From contig MLAK01000054.1 of the NCBI GenBank assembly GCA_001839685.1, positions 1 to 13,169 of the forward strand: 13,169 bases of DNA, read 5' to 3'. This DNA is from Tritrichomonas foetus (lineage: Eukaryota; Parabasalia; Tritrichomonadida; Tritrichomonadidae). The position numbers and the translations under genes are program-made. Shown piece by piece: positions 1 through 7,426 of the stretch; position 1 is the first letter of the stretch; every line of letters begins with the position of its first letter. Below the pieces are notes generated by a model. It did no database searches. It was not told the origin of the DNA and worked only from the letters and a program-made list of their open reading frames with translations.

Positions 1-29
1 GTTTTCTCATTTGTGATCATTGATTTTTA

Positions 30-74
30 ATGTGTTGGGATAATTTGAGCGAAGCGCAAATTATCACTACACAT
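30..74. repeat. 45-bp near-perfect hairpin with a GAA loop
   Basis: Arms at 30-50 and 54-74 are reverse complements at 18 of 21 positions and flank the trinucleotide GAA (51-53). The centre reads GCGAAGC, a sequence known from DNA biophysics to form an unusually stable mini-hairpin. It lies 109 bp upstream of the channel gene. It could be a regulatory palindrome, a cruciform, a 3'-end structure of an unseen upstream gene, or a relic of a small element. The structure is read directly from the sequence; any function is unknown. Confidence 0.7.
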
Positions 75-182
75 ATTTCTACTATGAAACAAAATGGTTG
101 CCAACAAATAATTGACGGATTTCGATTTCAATGTTTATTTGTTTAATTTGAGTGAAAAAGTTGAGAAAATTGAATCAACATA

Positions 183-1508
183 ATGGAAGAATACATCCAT
201 ACTTTTCAACCTTTTATTCAATCGAAAGTATATCTAGAAACGAAAAAATATCGCCACATCGTTGGAAAAGGAGATTTTTCTGACGATTCTGACGAATATC
301 AACTTGATGAAGGTGGCGATGATGAAGAAATTGATGATGAAGATTCTTTGACATTTATGAAATATAAAGAAGCACTGGAAATTTATAAAGAATCGAAAGA
401 CATTCTGAATGATAAAATTGACGATCCACGCATTTTGCAAGCAGTTGAAATTATCAATCAAAAAATTGTTAAAAAGCTTCATTATGAGCTTGAATTGGGA
501 AAATTTAGGAAATTATGTTTTAGAATAGCTGAATGGAATTTATTCAACACAATAGTTATTTTTGTTGTTATTATTAATGTGACGCTTTTTATTTTATCAA
601 CTTTTGACTTCACAAAAGATCGGTATGAATACTATTTTTCAGGTGTTGATCAAATTTGTCTTGGTATTTATCTTTTTGAAATGATTATCAAAATTACTGG
701 TTATGGGAATCATTTTTTTTCTAATTTTTGGAATAATCTTGATTTGTTTATTGTTATAGTTTCTTTCATTGATTATTTTGATGTTTATTTATCTTCTTTT
801 GATGTATCATTAGGATATATTAAAATTCTGAGAGTTTTTCGAATTTTGAGACTTTTTAGAGCTTTAAAACAACTTAAAGGAGTGAACTCAGTTATTGTTT
901 TATTCAATGCTGTTGTTGCATCTGCCAAAGAATGTCTTCTTTCTTTAATTTTATTAATCATATTAATGTATTTTTATTCAGTAATTGGCTATGAACTCTT
1001 TCGTGATTATTCTGATGAATATTTTGGTGATTTTCAAACATCTTTCTTTACAATGTTCCAACTTGTTACACAAGATGATTGGTATACTGTGTATTATGAA
1101 GTTCGTGAATCGAGTAATCTCGCAGTTTTATTTTTCATTACTTTCATTGTGATTGGAGCTTTAATTGTGTTGAGTTATGTAACTGCGGTTCTCACTGACA
1201 GTGCATGTGAAGCAGCTGTCCAATATGAAGCAAACAATGAAACAGTGAGACAAACAGTGAAAAGAATTGTACATCTGAAAGAAAATCGTGAATTATTAAA
1301 AGAGAAAGATATAATGAGTAATCAGAAATTACATAATTTTACTCAATCAAATTTAATTAACAAAGAAAAAATTAAAGATATTTCAAAATTACTTGCAGTG
1401 TTTGGAGAGTTGGAAAAATTGCAATTACTTATTAATGGACATAAAGCGGTGTTGGATTGTCTGATTGATAATGCATTACAATCAGAACAAACTAGTGCGG
1501 ATTATTAA
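183..1508 (+). CDS. Single-domain voltage-gated cation channel, CatSper-like pore
   Basis: The 441-aa product is a six-transmembrane voltage-gated channel subunit that should assemble as a tetramer. An acidic cytosolic N-terminus (residues 31-54 are rich in D/E) precedes S1 (about 119-138), S2 (152-170) and S3 (184-199). S4 (212-230) has basic residues at every third position: R217, R220, R223, R226 and K229, a complete voltage sensor. S5 is about 250-273. The pore loop 288-300 carries T296-x-D298-x-W300, the T-x-D-x-W filter signature of CatSper subunits rather than the T-x-E-x-W type common in Cav and bacterial Na channels. S6 (312-338) leads into a helical, probably coiled-coil C-tail (349-430). 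The family and filter suggest Ca2+ or mixed cation conductance, but selectivity is inferred. The start ATG has a near TCAAC and an AT-rich leader; the stop TAA overlaps TAAA (1506-1509). It converges with the next gene. The fold is certain; the exact subfamily is less so. Confidence 0.93.
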   Translation: MEEYIHTFQPFIQSKVYLETKKYRHIVGKGDFSDDSDEYQLDEGGDDEEIDDEDSLTFMKYKEALEIYKESKDILNDKIDDPRILQAVEIINQKIVKKLHYELELGKFRKLCFRIAEWNLFNTIVIFVVIINVTLFILSTFDFTKDRYEYYFSGVDQICLGIYLFEMIIKITGYGNHFFSNFWNNLDLFIVIVSFIDYFDVYLSSFDVSLGYIKILRVFRILRLFRALKQLKGVNSVIVLFNAVVASAKECLLSLILLIILMYFYSVIGYELFRDYSDEYFGDFQTSFFTMFQLVTQDDWYTVYYEVRESSNLAVLFFITFIVIGALIVLSYVTAVLTDSACEAAVQYEANNETVRQTVKRIVHLKENRELLKEKDIMSNQKLHNFTQSNLINKEKIKDISKLLAVFGELEKLQLLINGHKAVLDCLIDNALQSEQTSADY

Positions 1509-1509
1509 A
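1506..1509 (+). terminator. Possible TAAA poly(A) signal overlapping the stop codon
   Basis: The stop codon TAA is followed by A, giving TAAA. In Trichomonas vaginalis a UAAA tetranucleotide at or near the stop codon has been proposed as the polyadenylation signal. The same overlap occurs in the PH-domain gene at 10386-10389, but not in most other genes here, so the signal is weakly supported. Confidence 0.3.
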
Positions 1510-1789
1510 TGTTTTGTATTTGTCTTTATTATATAACTGTTAAATTGTATCAATGCATTCTTGAATTTATTTCTAATCTGTTGAAATTTTGTAAAGCTAT
1601 ATTATTCCTAATGGCATTAATGATATTTTAGAAATATCAGTTAGAATTCAAAGATATTTTCATTAAACATTTTGTAAATTTGACGAATAAATAGAAAAAT
1701 CGAGAAAATAAAAATAAGCAATATCAGTGAATTATTAATAATCTACACTTTAACAAACAAAATATATAACAAACAAAACTATAAATATA

Positions 1790-3637
1790 TTATATTCCTG
1801 GAATAATAATCATTTTTGATTCAATATGCTTTCTATAAAGATCCAATAAACGTTGAACATCTTCGGGTGGAATTTCATCTTCATTTATCCAAACATAAGA
1901 TGGTTTCTTTGTAGATGTACTAACAACTCTTACATGAAATTTTCTTAAGCGCCTGCCTGGTCCAACTTCTTGTCCAAGTGAAATATTTACAACACTATCA
2001 ACAATCTGAGTTGGTCTTCTTGTTGGTGCAGCTCTTACATGTGTTTTTCTTTTCGGCGGAAGTGGATCAACAATCCCTCGGAATTGGGAAGAAGCTCTTT
2101 TCTTTCGATCAATGAATGGCGAAGTGTTCAACATATTTTGTCCAGCTCGAAGAAAAAATGAAGGATCGTCTCTAGGAATCACATTCTTAGCTGGAATTGC
2201 ACAAGGTGGAAGAGGAACTGCAAATTTAGTAACATCTTGTTTGACACTTTCCGAATCACCAATTGAATCAACAATTGTGATGAATGTTTTTGTTGATTTC
2301 TTTAAAGATGATGACATTAAATTATCATCAGCACGTTTATTTTCTCGAAAGACACCTCTGCCATCCCAGAACATGGAATTTAAAGTCATCTGCTGGAAAA
2401 AATCATCAACTTTTAAAACAACCCGACCATTTCCAACTTGAGCAACAATACTATTTACCCATTCATCTGTGTAAGGATGCCTTATTGCAACGATATCATT
2501 TTTCTTTGGGATACGATTTGCATTTACTGGTAAGTCAGCAAGCATTTCATAGTGAATTGAATCAAAATCACATTCAGGGCTTCCAAAAGTTCCAGAAGAA
2601 CGAAATTTGAGATAAATTTTCATATCTTCTGAATTCAAAATCTCTTCAGTAATATCAGCATTTCGATATATAATAGAACAAATTAATAATCGAGGAAAAG
2701 TTCCAAGTTTTGGAATATTACCAAACATTAAGTATTTGGCTAAATTGACTTTATTCCAAATGTCGATTTCTTTTTGATTATCAGATTTGATTCTTTCATC
2801 AATCATTGAAAGAACAATCCATTGCTCCCAATTTTCAAGTTTTAATAAATCTTCAGATATTAATGACCAGTAAGCCCTTGAAATGACTCTTGGAATAAGC
2901 GCAATGTTTACATTCAGCCAATGTACAGATAGTATTCCTAACGCTATTCCAAAATAATCATAAAAATCACCTTCAGGTAAAATAAAATGAGATGTTTTTG
3001 AAAGAAATGCTAAACGTTCAATTTGTGGTTTTTTTGTGACTCCACTAAGTGTTATACCTTCTGGGGTTTTGAACTTCATTGGATGATTGAAACTGCAAGT
3101 GTTTCCTCCAAGAAATGTAGAAACCAAATTCGACACACTATCTTTTTGGTGTGCTGAGGTTTGTTTTCTGCGAGCAGCAAGAATTCCTTCGCTAAATGCA
3201 AGAGAATCTCTATATTCTTTTGCACGCTTTTTAATATTATCTGATATGAAAATACCATCAATTGTCCAGGCCCTTTTCAGTAAGGCGGGAATTGCAAGTG
3301 ACTTATCCCCAGTAAATTTTTGAAAGTTGTTGTCATCCAAATAAAGATGAAGAATATGGATTTCTCTCAATTGAATAACTTCATCAATCATGAGGGAATT
3401 GTGGCGGAGATCAAGCGTTCCAAGTGCATTAAAAATCAGCAAAAAATCTAAATTAATTAGCGAGTTGTAGCTCAGATCGATATTCCATATCTTCGATTTT
3501 CCATGAAAAATGTCGCTTGGAAGTATTGTCAATTTATTGTTCGAACAATATAAATCGCGCGTATTTAATGGAATATCATCTGAACTTAAAGTTTCGAGAG
3601 ATTTCCCTCTCAGATCGAGCTCATGATTTTCTTCCAT
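1790..3637 (-). CDS. Uncharacterised leucine-rich-repeat protein with a possible SH3/Tudor-like segment
   Basis: The 615-aa product has no signal peptide or membrane segment and is probably intracellular. Residues 6-105 hold about four to five irregular leucine-rich repeats (for example LDLRGKSL, LYCSNNKLTILP, IDLSYNSL, LDLRHNSL, LYLDDNNF), suggesting a short protein-binding solenoid. Residues 120-370 form a mostly helical middle I do not recognise. Residues 376-415 (KKNDIVAIRHPYTDEWVNSI and what follows) resemble a small beta-barrel of the SH3/Tudor/Agenet type; this is pattern-based only. A basic, proline-rich stretch (508-545, with RKKR at 511-514 and PPKRK at 527-531) could be a nuclear localisation signal. 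The C-terminus (566-607) is a compact beta-then-helix segment. A nuclear adaptor is possible, but no function is assigned. The ATG is preceded at once by GTCAAA. It is the 3'-most gene of the minus-strand block. Confidence 0.85.
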   Translation of the reverse strand: MEENHELDLRGKSLETLSSDDIPLNTRDLYCSNNKLTILPSDIFHGKSKIWNIDLSYNSLINLDFLLIFNALGTLDLRHNSLMIDEVIQLREIHILHLYLDDNNFQKFTGDKSLAIPALLKRAWTIDGIFISDNIKKRAKEYRDSLAFSEGILAARRKQTSAHQKDSVSNLVSTFLGGNTCSFNHPMKFKTPEGITLSGVTKKPQIERLAFLSKTSHFILPEGDFYDYFGIALGILSVHWLNVNIALIPRVISRAYWSLISEDLLKLENWEQWIVLSMIDERIKSDNQKEIDIWNKVNLAKYLMFGNIPKLGTFPRLLICSIIYRNADITEEILNSEDMKIYLKFRSSGTFGSPECDFDSIHYEMLADLPVNANRIPKKNDIVAIRHPYTDEWVNSIVAQVGNGRVVLKVDDFFQQMTLNSMFWDGRGVFRENKRADDNLMSSSLKKSTKTFITIVDSIGDSESVKQDVTKFAVPLPPCAIPAKNVIPRDDPSFFLRAGQNMLNTSPFIDRKKRASSQFRGIVDPLPPKRKTHVRAAPTRRPTQIVDSVVNISLGQEVGPGRRLRKFHVRVVSTSTKKPSYVWINEDEIPPEDVQRLLDLYRKHIESKMIIIPGI

Positions 3638-3901
3638 TTTGACTAACGTACAATATAAACTATTGAATCAGATAGGAATCACCTTTTAAAGCATTATATG
3701 GTCAATAACTACGTCCAGATAATAATAGAAAAAGTTATGCTAAAAAATAATCATTTCGAAACTTATCTTGAATAAGTAAGGTACCTCAAATAAGCAATAG
3801 AATATACAGTATTCATAAAGTTGGTCAAATTAGAAAGATGGAAATAAAAAAAATAGATGATTTTATTTGTTTACACATAAGATAATAATATAAGAAAACA
3901 A

Positions 3902-4240
3902 TCAATGAAAATTAAAAGAAGGAGTTTTTCTTTGAGGCATAGGACCAATTAGCTGGTTAATGACTTGATTTGGATTCGATTTTCCATTTGATACACAAGG
4001 GCATAATGAATTGCCCTTGCATGGAAGTGTCGTCTCCATATTGTTGGATAGAAACCTACCACAAAATGCACAGTAAGCAGAGTGTGGCTCTGGAAGCTCA
4101 TTTGGAGGAAAATTGGCATTCAAATATTCAAAAGGGAAGGTATACAATAATGCTGACTGGTATTGATTCCCTTGTGACTGGTCATTATTAGAATCACCAT
4201 CAGAGAATTGTAACGAGCTGTCTGAATCAGAATCGCTCAT
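3902..4240 (-). CDS. Small acidic protein with a Cys cluster (hypothetical)
   Basis: The 112-aa product begins with a Ser/Asp stretch (MSDSDSDSS) that looks like a casein-kinase-II-type acidic region. It then has a Cys cluster C57-x2-C60-x13-C74-x5-C80-x-C82, which could bind zinc, and a short basic end. No named family is recognised. The reading frame stays open 27 codons upstream, but I prefer this ATG because the upstream extension reads like untranslated AT-rich leader and the acidic start is typical of a cytosolic or nuclear protein. It lies 261 bp upstream of the LRR gene's start on the same strand. Because it is short, a spurious ORF cannot be ruled out, though the Cys pattern and composition argue for a real gene. 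Confidence 0.65.
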   Translation of the reverse strand: MSDSDSDSSLQFSDGDSNNDQSQGNQYQSALLYTFPFEYLNANFPPNELPEPHSAYCAFCGRFLSNNMETTLPCKGNSLCPCVSNGKSNPNQVINQLIGPMPQRKTPSFNFH

Positions 4241-4549
4241 TTTGGTAAAAATAGTAAATTTGACCTTTTTGTATGAAAAATTGACGTTAAAACCGTCTAG
4301 ATCCAAGTTTCCCCAAAGCAATGAATTATTTAATGTAGTTTCACCTTTACCACAAATTAATGCGGTTGATGATCAGCTATTGCCATTAAAATTATATTTC
4401 TTGAAGAATCGAAAATGAAAAATTATAAATAATTACTAAAAGTTAATAAATTAAACAAATATTAAAAAATGAAAATATAATTTAGGCCACAATACAAAAA
4501 AATGATTCTAACAAACAAATTAATCAAACAATCCAAATTTTGTATCAAA
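4241..4549. other. Intergenic region, no gene seen
   Basis: This AT-rich spacer separates two minus-strand genes. It should hold the promoter of the 112-aa protein and the 3' end of the 89-aa membrane-protein transcript. TCAAA occurs about 25 nt before the downstream ATG. An open frame that runs through its first part is an upstream extension of the 112-aa gene and lacks protein-like features. Confidence 0.5.
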
Positions 4550-4819
4550 TTATGTTTCGTTTTCGAAGTTTGCATTTTGATTTTCTTCCTCATTATTTGT
4601 ATGTTGGACATAGTTTTCTTGGAACGGGTCCCTAAATGCGACATGGCTTGAGATGTTTCGCAATAATAAAAAAAACGCCATGAAAACTAGAACGCCAATC
4701 AAATATGCACGCGAGATATATAAAATTTTGGAAAGTATTGGATCGATTACCATAATTGTTTTTGGACGTGGGACATTTCCTTGTTCTTGATCACCAAAGA
4801 ACATTTTATCAAATGCCAT
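4550..4819 (-). CDS. Small single-pass membrane protein (hypothetical)
   Basis: The 89-aa product has a polar N-terminus with no signal peptide, one hydrophobic span at about 36-53 (YLIGVLVFMAFFLLL core), then a polar C-terminus rich in Asn and Glu (67-89). An Arg at 37 before the span and an Arg at 54 just after leave the topology unclear. The frame extends upstream only to a GTG, so this first ATG is taken as the start. I recognise no family. It sits in the tandem minus-strand block, 289 bp downstream of the kinesin stop codon. The short length leaves some doubt that it is expressed, but a clean span flanked by polar, non-repetitive sequence supports a real gene. Confidence 0.65.
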   Translation of the reverse strand: MAFDKMFFGDQEQGNVPRPKTIMVIDPILSKILYISRAYLIGVLVFMAFFLLLRNISSHVAFRDPFQENYVQHTNNEEENQNANFENET

Positions 4820-5108
4820 CTTTTTCTGAAGTTTCACTATGTTCGTTGAAGATTTTTGAATTAGCTAAGACAAATAAGCTTTGAAATCGCAAAATCTTGA
4901 ATGTCATGTTATATGAAAAAATTATCTATCAAATAAAAATGATATTTGGGTGAATGATATTCAACCGAAAATGAAAAAAATTGTAAAAAAGAAGTACAGT
5001 GTATAAAAGATTAGCTTTAGAAAATGTCTATTAGAAAAACGGTAAATGATAAAATAAAATAATAATATATAGGAATGTTTCCAATTGGAATCTACTTTTT
5101 CAAATAGA

Positions 5109-7064
5109 TTAGTCCATCGCTGTATCTGCAATACCAAATTCATTAAGAAGTTTATGTGCTGCCTGCCTCTTCTTCTTCATTGCATGAACTTTCTTCGATC
5201 TCTGCTCTTCCTCATTAATAAGGCTAGTTCCACCAAAGATTGCATCATCAATACCATTAATATAAACGGAATTGATTTCAGGTAATTCTTCTTCGACCGT
5301 TTGATGGCAACCAGCAAGTTCAACTTTATCGATAATAGTTTTCTGATTCACTTCATCATACTTACAATGCCTTTCAATATTAGCAATATGATCATCAGGA
5401 ATGAAACTTGAAGCAATCATTTGAAGAAGTAAAAGTTCTCTACTTAAGTTTCTAATTTGGCTAACTTGTTCGTTTTTTTCTCTTTCGAACTGTTGTTGAA
5501 TATCATCGATTGATTCTTCCATTTTCTTGATTAAAGGACGAATCTTTTTAATTTTGTGAACTTTTCCAACAAGTTCTTCTTTAATTGAACCATATTTCTT
5601 TTCAGCGAGCAAGATTTGTTCCTCTTCTTGTTTCTTTTTTAATGCTAAAGCTTTTTGTTCTTCTTGTTGGCGTCTCATTTTACTTTCATGTGCACGAATT
5701 TCTTCTTCTTGTTGTTTGGCTTTATCTACAAGATTGACACCACCAACAAGAACTGATTGTTCCATTTGTTGAATTTTAGCTTTCAGTTGATCAGATTCTT
5801 CTTTTGTTTTCTTTTGTTTTTCATATTCTGCTTCTAATTTTTCACGCATTTTCTTTCTCTGTTCTTCATTCATGTTCTTTTCGGCCATTAATGCTTTAAT
5901 TTGGCTTTTATGTTTATCTTCAATTTGCTTCAAATAAGTGTTGTCTTCAACATTTACATCGCCACCAGCTGATGCGTTTTGTTCTTCTAATTGCTTCTTA
6001 AGTGCGTCAATTTGTGCTTTGAGTTGACCAAGAAGTGCATCTTTAGGATCTTCATTAATTTTCGGAATATTCTTGATATCTCTTGCACGAGTGGCATATA
6101 GCAATGTAGAAAGAGTTTCATCATAGTTATAATTAGCTGGACCTAATGTTGCAACCATGCAAGTTTTAGCATTTCCTCCTAATGAATCCTGAAGAAGTTG
6201 GGTGAGTTTGGAGTCACGATAGGCAACATGTTTAGAACCTGTAACAAGTGCAGATATAACGTTTCCGAGAGCTAAAAGTGACTGGTTGATTTTTGCACCT
6301 TCTTTTGCACGCTGGCCAGTAGCTTCAGTTTTACCAAGACGTTCAGATCCTGCAAGGTCAACCAAGTTTAATTTACCCATTCTCGTACGTCCATCTTCTT
6401 CTTGCTGTTCAATAATAATTGTGAATACTGAGTGACTTCGAGAACTTGTGGCATTCATAGCAGTTGCACCAGTTGTTCTATTTTTCGCACCTTTCATTAA
6501 CAAATCTGTGATTTCCTGTGGATTCTTCACAATGTGAGATGATAATCCGACAACTGTGATTCCAGTATCGAGTTGGCGGACGTGAAGTTTCTTGGACGTA
6601 TCACCAAGAAGGTCACAAACATCTTCCATATAGATTTGTAAGTACGAAGCTCGAACTAAAAATTGTTTATTTTTGACATTTGAAATATGCGCAAAAATAT
6701 GGTCAAATGAATGTAAAATGATCCCTTTATCATTTTCACTGTTAATAATACCTTCCATTGTATATGTCTTACCTGTTCCAGTTTGACCATAAGCAAAAAT
6801 TGTTCCATTATATCCTTCAAGCACTGAGTCAATAATTGGTCTGGCACAGTCGTCATAAATGAATTGCTGAGTTGTATTGTTTGGATAAACAGAATTAAAT
6901 GGAAATGATTTTGGCGCAGTATCATCTGGTCTTTTGATCAAGTTGACAATATTTTTGGCAGGTTCCATCTTAACAATTTCGAAATAACCTCTTTCGATTT
7001 CTTTCTGGCTGAGTGGTCTGCAACGAACAACGACTTTGATGTTTTCTGCTTTTGGTTGCGACAT
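5109..7064 (-). CDS. Kinesin-2 family motor (KIF3/OSM-3-like)
   Basis: The 651-aa product has an N-terminal kinesin motor (about 8-335). The ATP-binding P-loop GQTGTGKT is at 93-100, switch I NATSSRSH at 204-211 and switch II DLAGSER at 236-242, all intact. The neck begins with NEDPKDALL (337-345), typical of kinesin-2. A charged coiled coil (345-550) contains LVGGVNLVDK (439-448), which matches the conserved VGG-NL segment of KIF3-type motors, and the tail has FIPDDHIANIERH (554-566) as in that family. Kinesin-2 motors form dimers and drive anterograde intraflagellar transport along axonemal microtubules. Length is slightly short of typical KIF3 (about 700-750 aa), mainly at the C-terminal tail. 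The start ATG immediately precedes a canonical motor N-terminus; TTTTTTCATG surrounds it. Whether it is the homodimeric or heterotrimeric type cannot be told here. Confidence 0.97.
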   Translation of the reverse strand: MSQPKAENIKVVVRCRPLSQKEIERGYFEIVKMEPAKNIVNLIKRPDDTAPKSFPFNSVYPNNTTQQFIYDDCARPIIDSVLEGYNGTIFAYGQTGTGKTYTMEGIINSENDKGIILHSFDHIFAHISNVKNKQFLVRASYLQIYMEDVCDLLGDTSKKLHVRQLDTGITVVGLSSHIVKNPQEITDLLMKGAKNRTTGATAMNATSSRSHSVFTIIIEQQEEDGRTRMGKLNLVDLAGSERLGKTEATGQRAKEGAKINQSLLALGNVISALVTGSKHVAYRDSKLTQLLQDSLGGNAKTCMVATLGPANYNYDETLSTLLYATRARDIKNIPKINEDPKDALLGQLKAQIDALKKQLEEQNASAGGDVNVEDNTYLKQIEDKHKSQIKALMAEKNMNEEQRKKMREKLEAEYEKQKKTKEESDQLKAKIQQMEQSVLVGGVNLVDKAKQQEEEIRAHESKMRRQQEEQKALALKKKQEEEQILLAEKKYGSIKEELVGKVHKIKKIRPLIKKMEESIDDIQQQFEREKNEQVSQIRNLSRELLLLQMIASSFIPDDHIANIERHCKYDEVNQKTIIDKVELAGCHQTVEEELPEINSVYINGIDDAIFGGTSLINEEEQRSKKVHAMKKKRQAAHKLLNEFGIADTAMD

Positions 7065-7096
7065 GAAAAAATAATTTTAAAACGTAATAATTTCAA

Positions 7097-7117
7097 TTTT
7101 AACAGAGATGTGGTTAT
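7097..7117 (-). promoter_or_regulatory. Candidate upstream motif of the kinesin-2 gene
   Basis: Read on the minus strand this is ATAACCACATCTCTGTTAAA. It resembles ATAACCATCTCTTGCTAAA inside the inverted repeats upstream of the RAD23-like and PH genes, allowing a small gap. It ends about 33 nt before the kinesin ATG. Three similar sites in the same sense orientation could mark a shared promoter element, but distances to the starts differ (about 18, 33 and 102 nt) and AT-rich chance matches are possible. Confidence 0.25.
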
Positions 7118-7331
7118 AATTATTTGAATATTGGCAAGCCGACAGATATTTTAAATCTATAAAATACCTCAATCCAAAATTCTTTTTGTCGGTTTATTCG
7201 TTTTCATTCCTATTGATTAATATTCAATTAGAAACTATGTTTTTATTTCTTTTCTATTATCGAGAAAGATAAAAATTATGGAATTCAATGGCTATTTAAA
7301 TTTTCTATTATTAACCGATCAATATTTCTGA

Positions 7332-7356
7332 GTTGTAATCTCGGCGAAGCGACAAC
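7332..7356. repeat. Second GCGAAGC site with short flanking inverted repeat
   Basis: GTTGT (7332-7336) and ACAAC (7352-7356) are complementary and surround GCGAAGC (7344-7350). The stem is broken, so it is weaker than the hairpin at 30-74. It lies about 75 bp beyond the RAD23-like stop codon. Shared core sequence in two intergenic spacers is the reason for listing it. Confidence 0.35.
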
Positions 7357-7426
7357 ATCCTTAAAAGAAATTTTATTATCTTATAATAAAAATGCTCTTT
7401 ATATTTCACACAATTTTATTTATATT

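Larger units (their letters stand above)
7065..7426. other. Intergenic region between RAD23-like and kinesin-2 genes
   Basis: The spacer should hold the RAD23-like 3' end and the kinesin-2 promoter. I see no gene. Two sites stand out: a GCGAAGC core at 7344-7350, shared with the hairpin at 30-74, and a motif at 7097-7117 that partly resembles the inverted repeats at 8642-8678 and 9987-10023. On the minus strand TAAA occurs within 15 nt after the RAD23-like stop codon. Confidence 0.6.

Noticed and set aside
2112..2610. Two overlapping plus-strand ORFs of about 108 aa
   Set aside because: They are antisense to the LRR gene, overlap each other and show no domain or plausible composition.
4241..4321. 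27-codon upstream extension of the 112-aa protein
   Set aside because: It reads like AT-rich leader and lacks protein-like features; the next in-frame ATG gives a typical acidic start.
183..7064. A flagellar gene cluster made of the channel and kinesin-2
   Set aside because: They lie on opposite strands with three unrelated genes between; shared function would be coincidence in this kind of genome.
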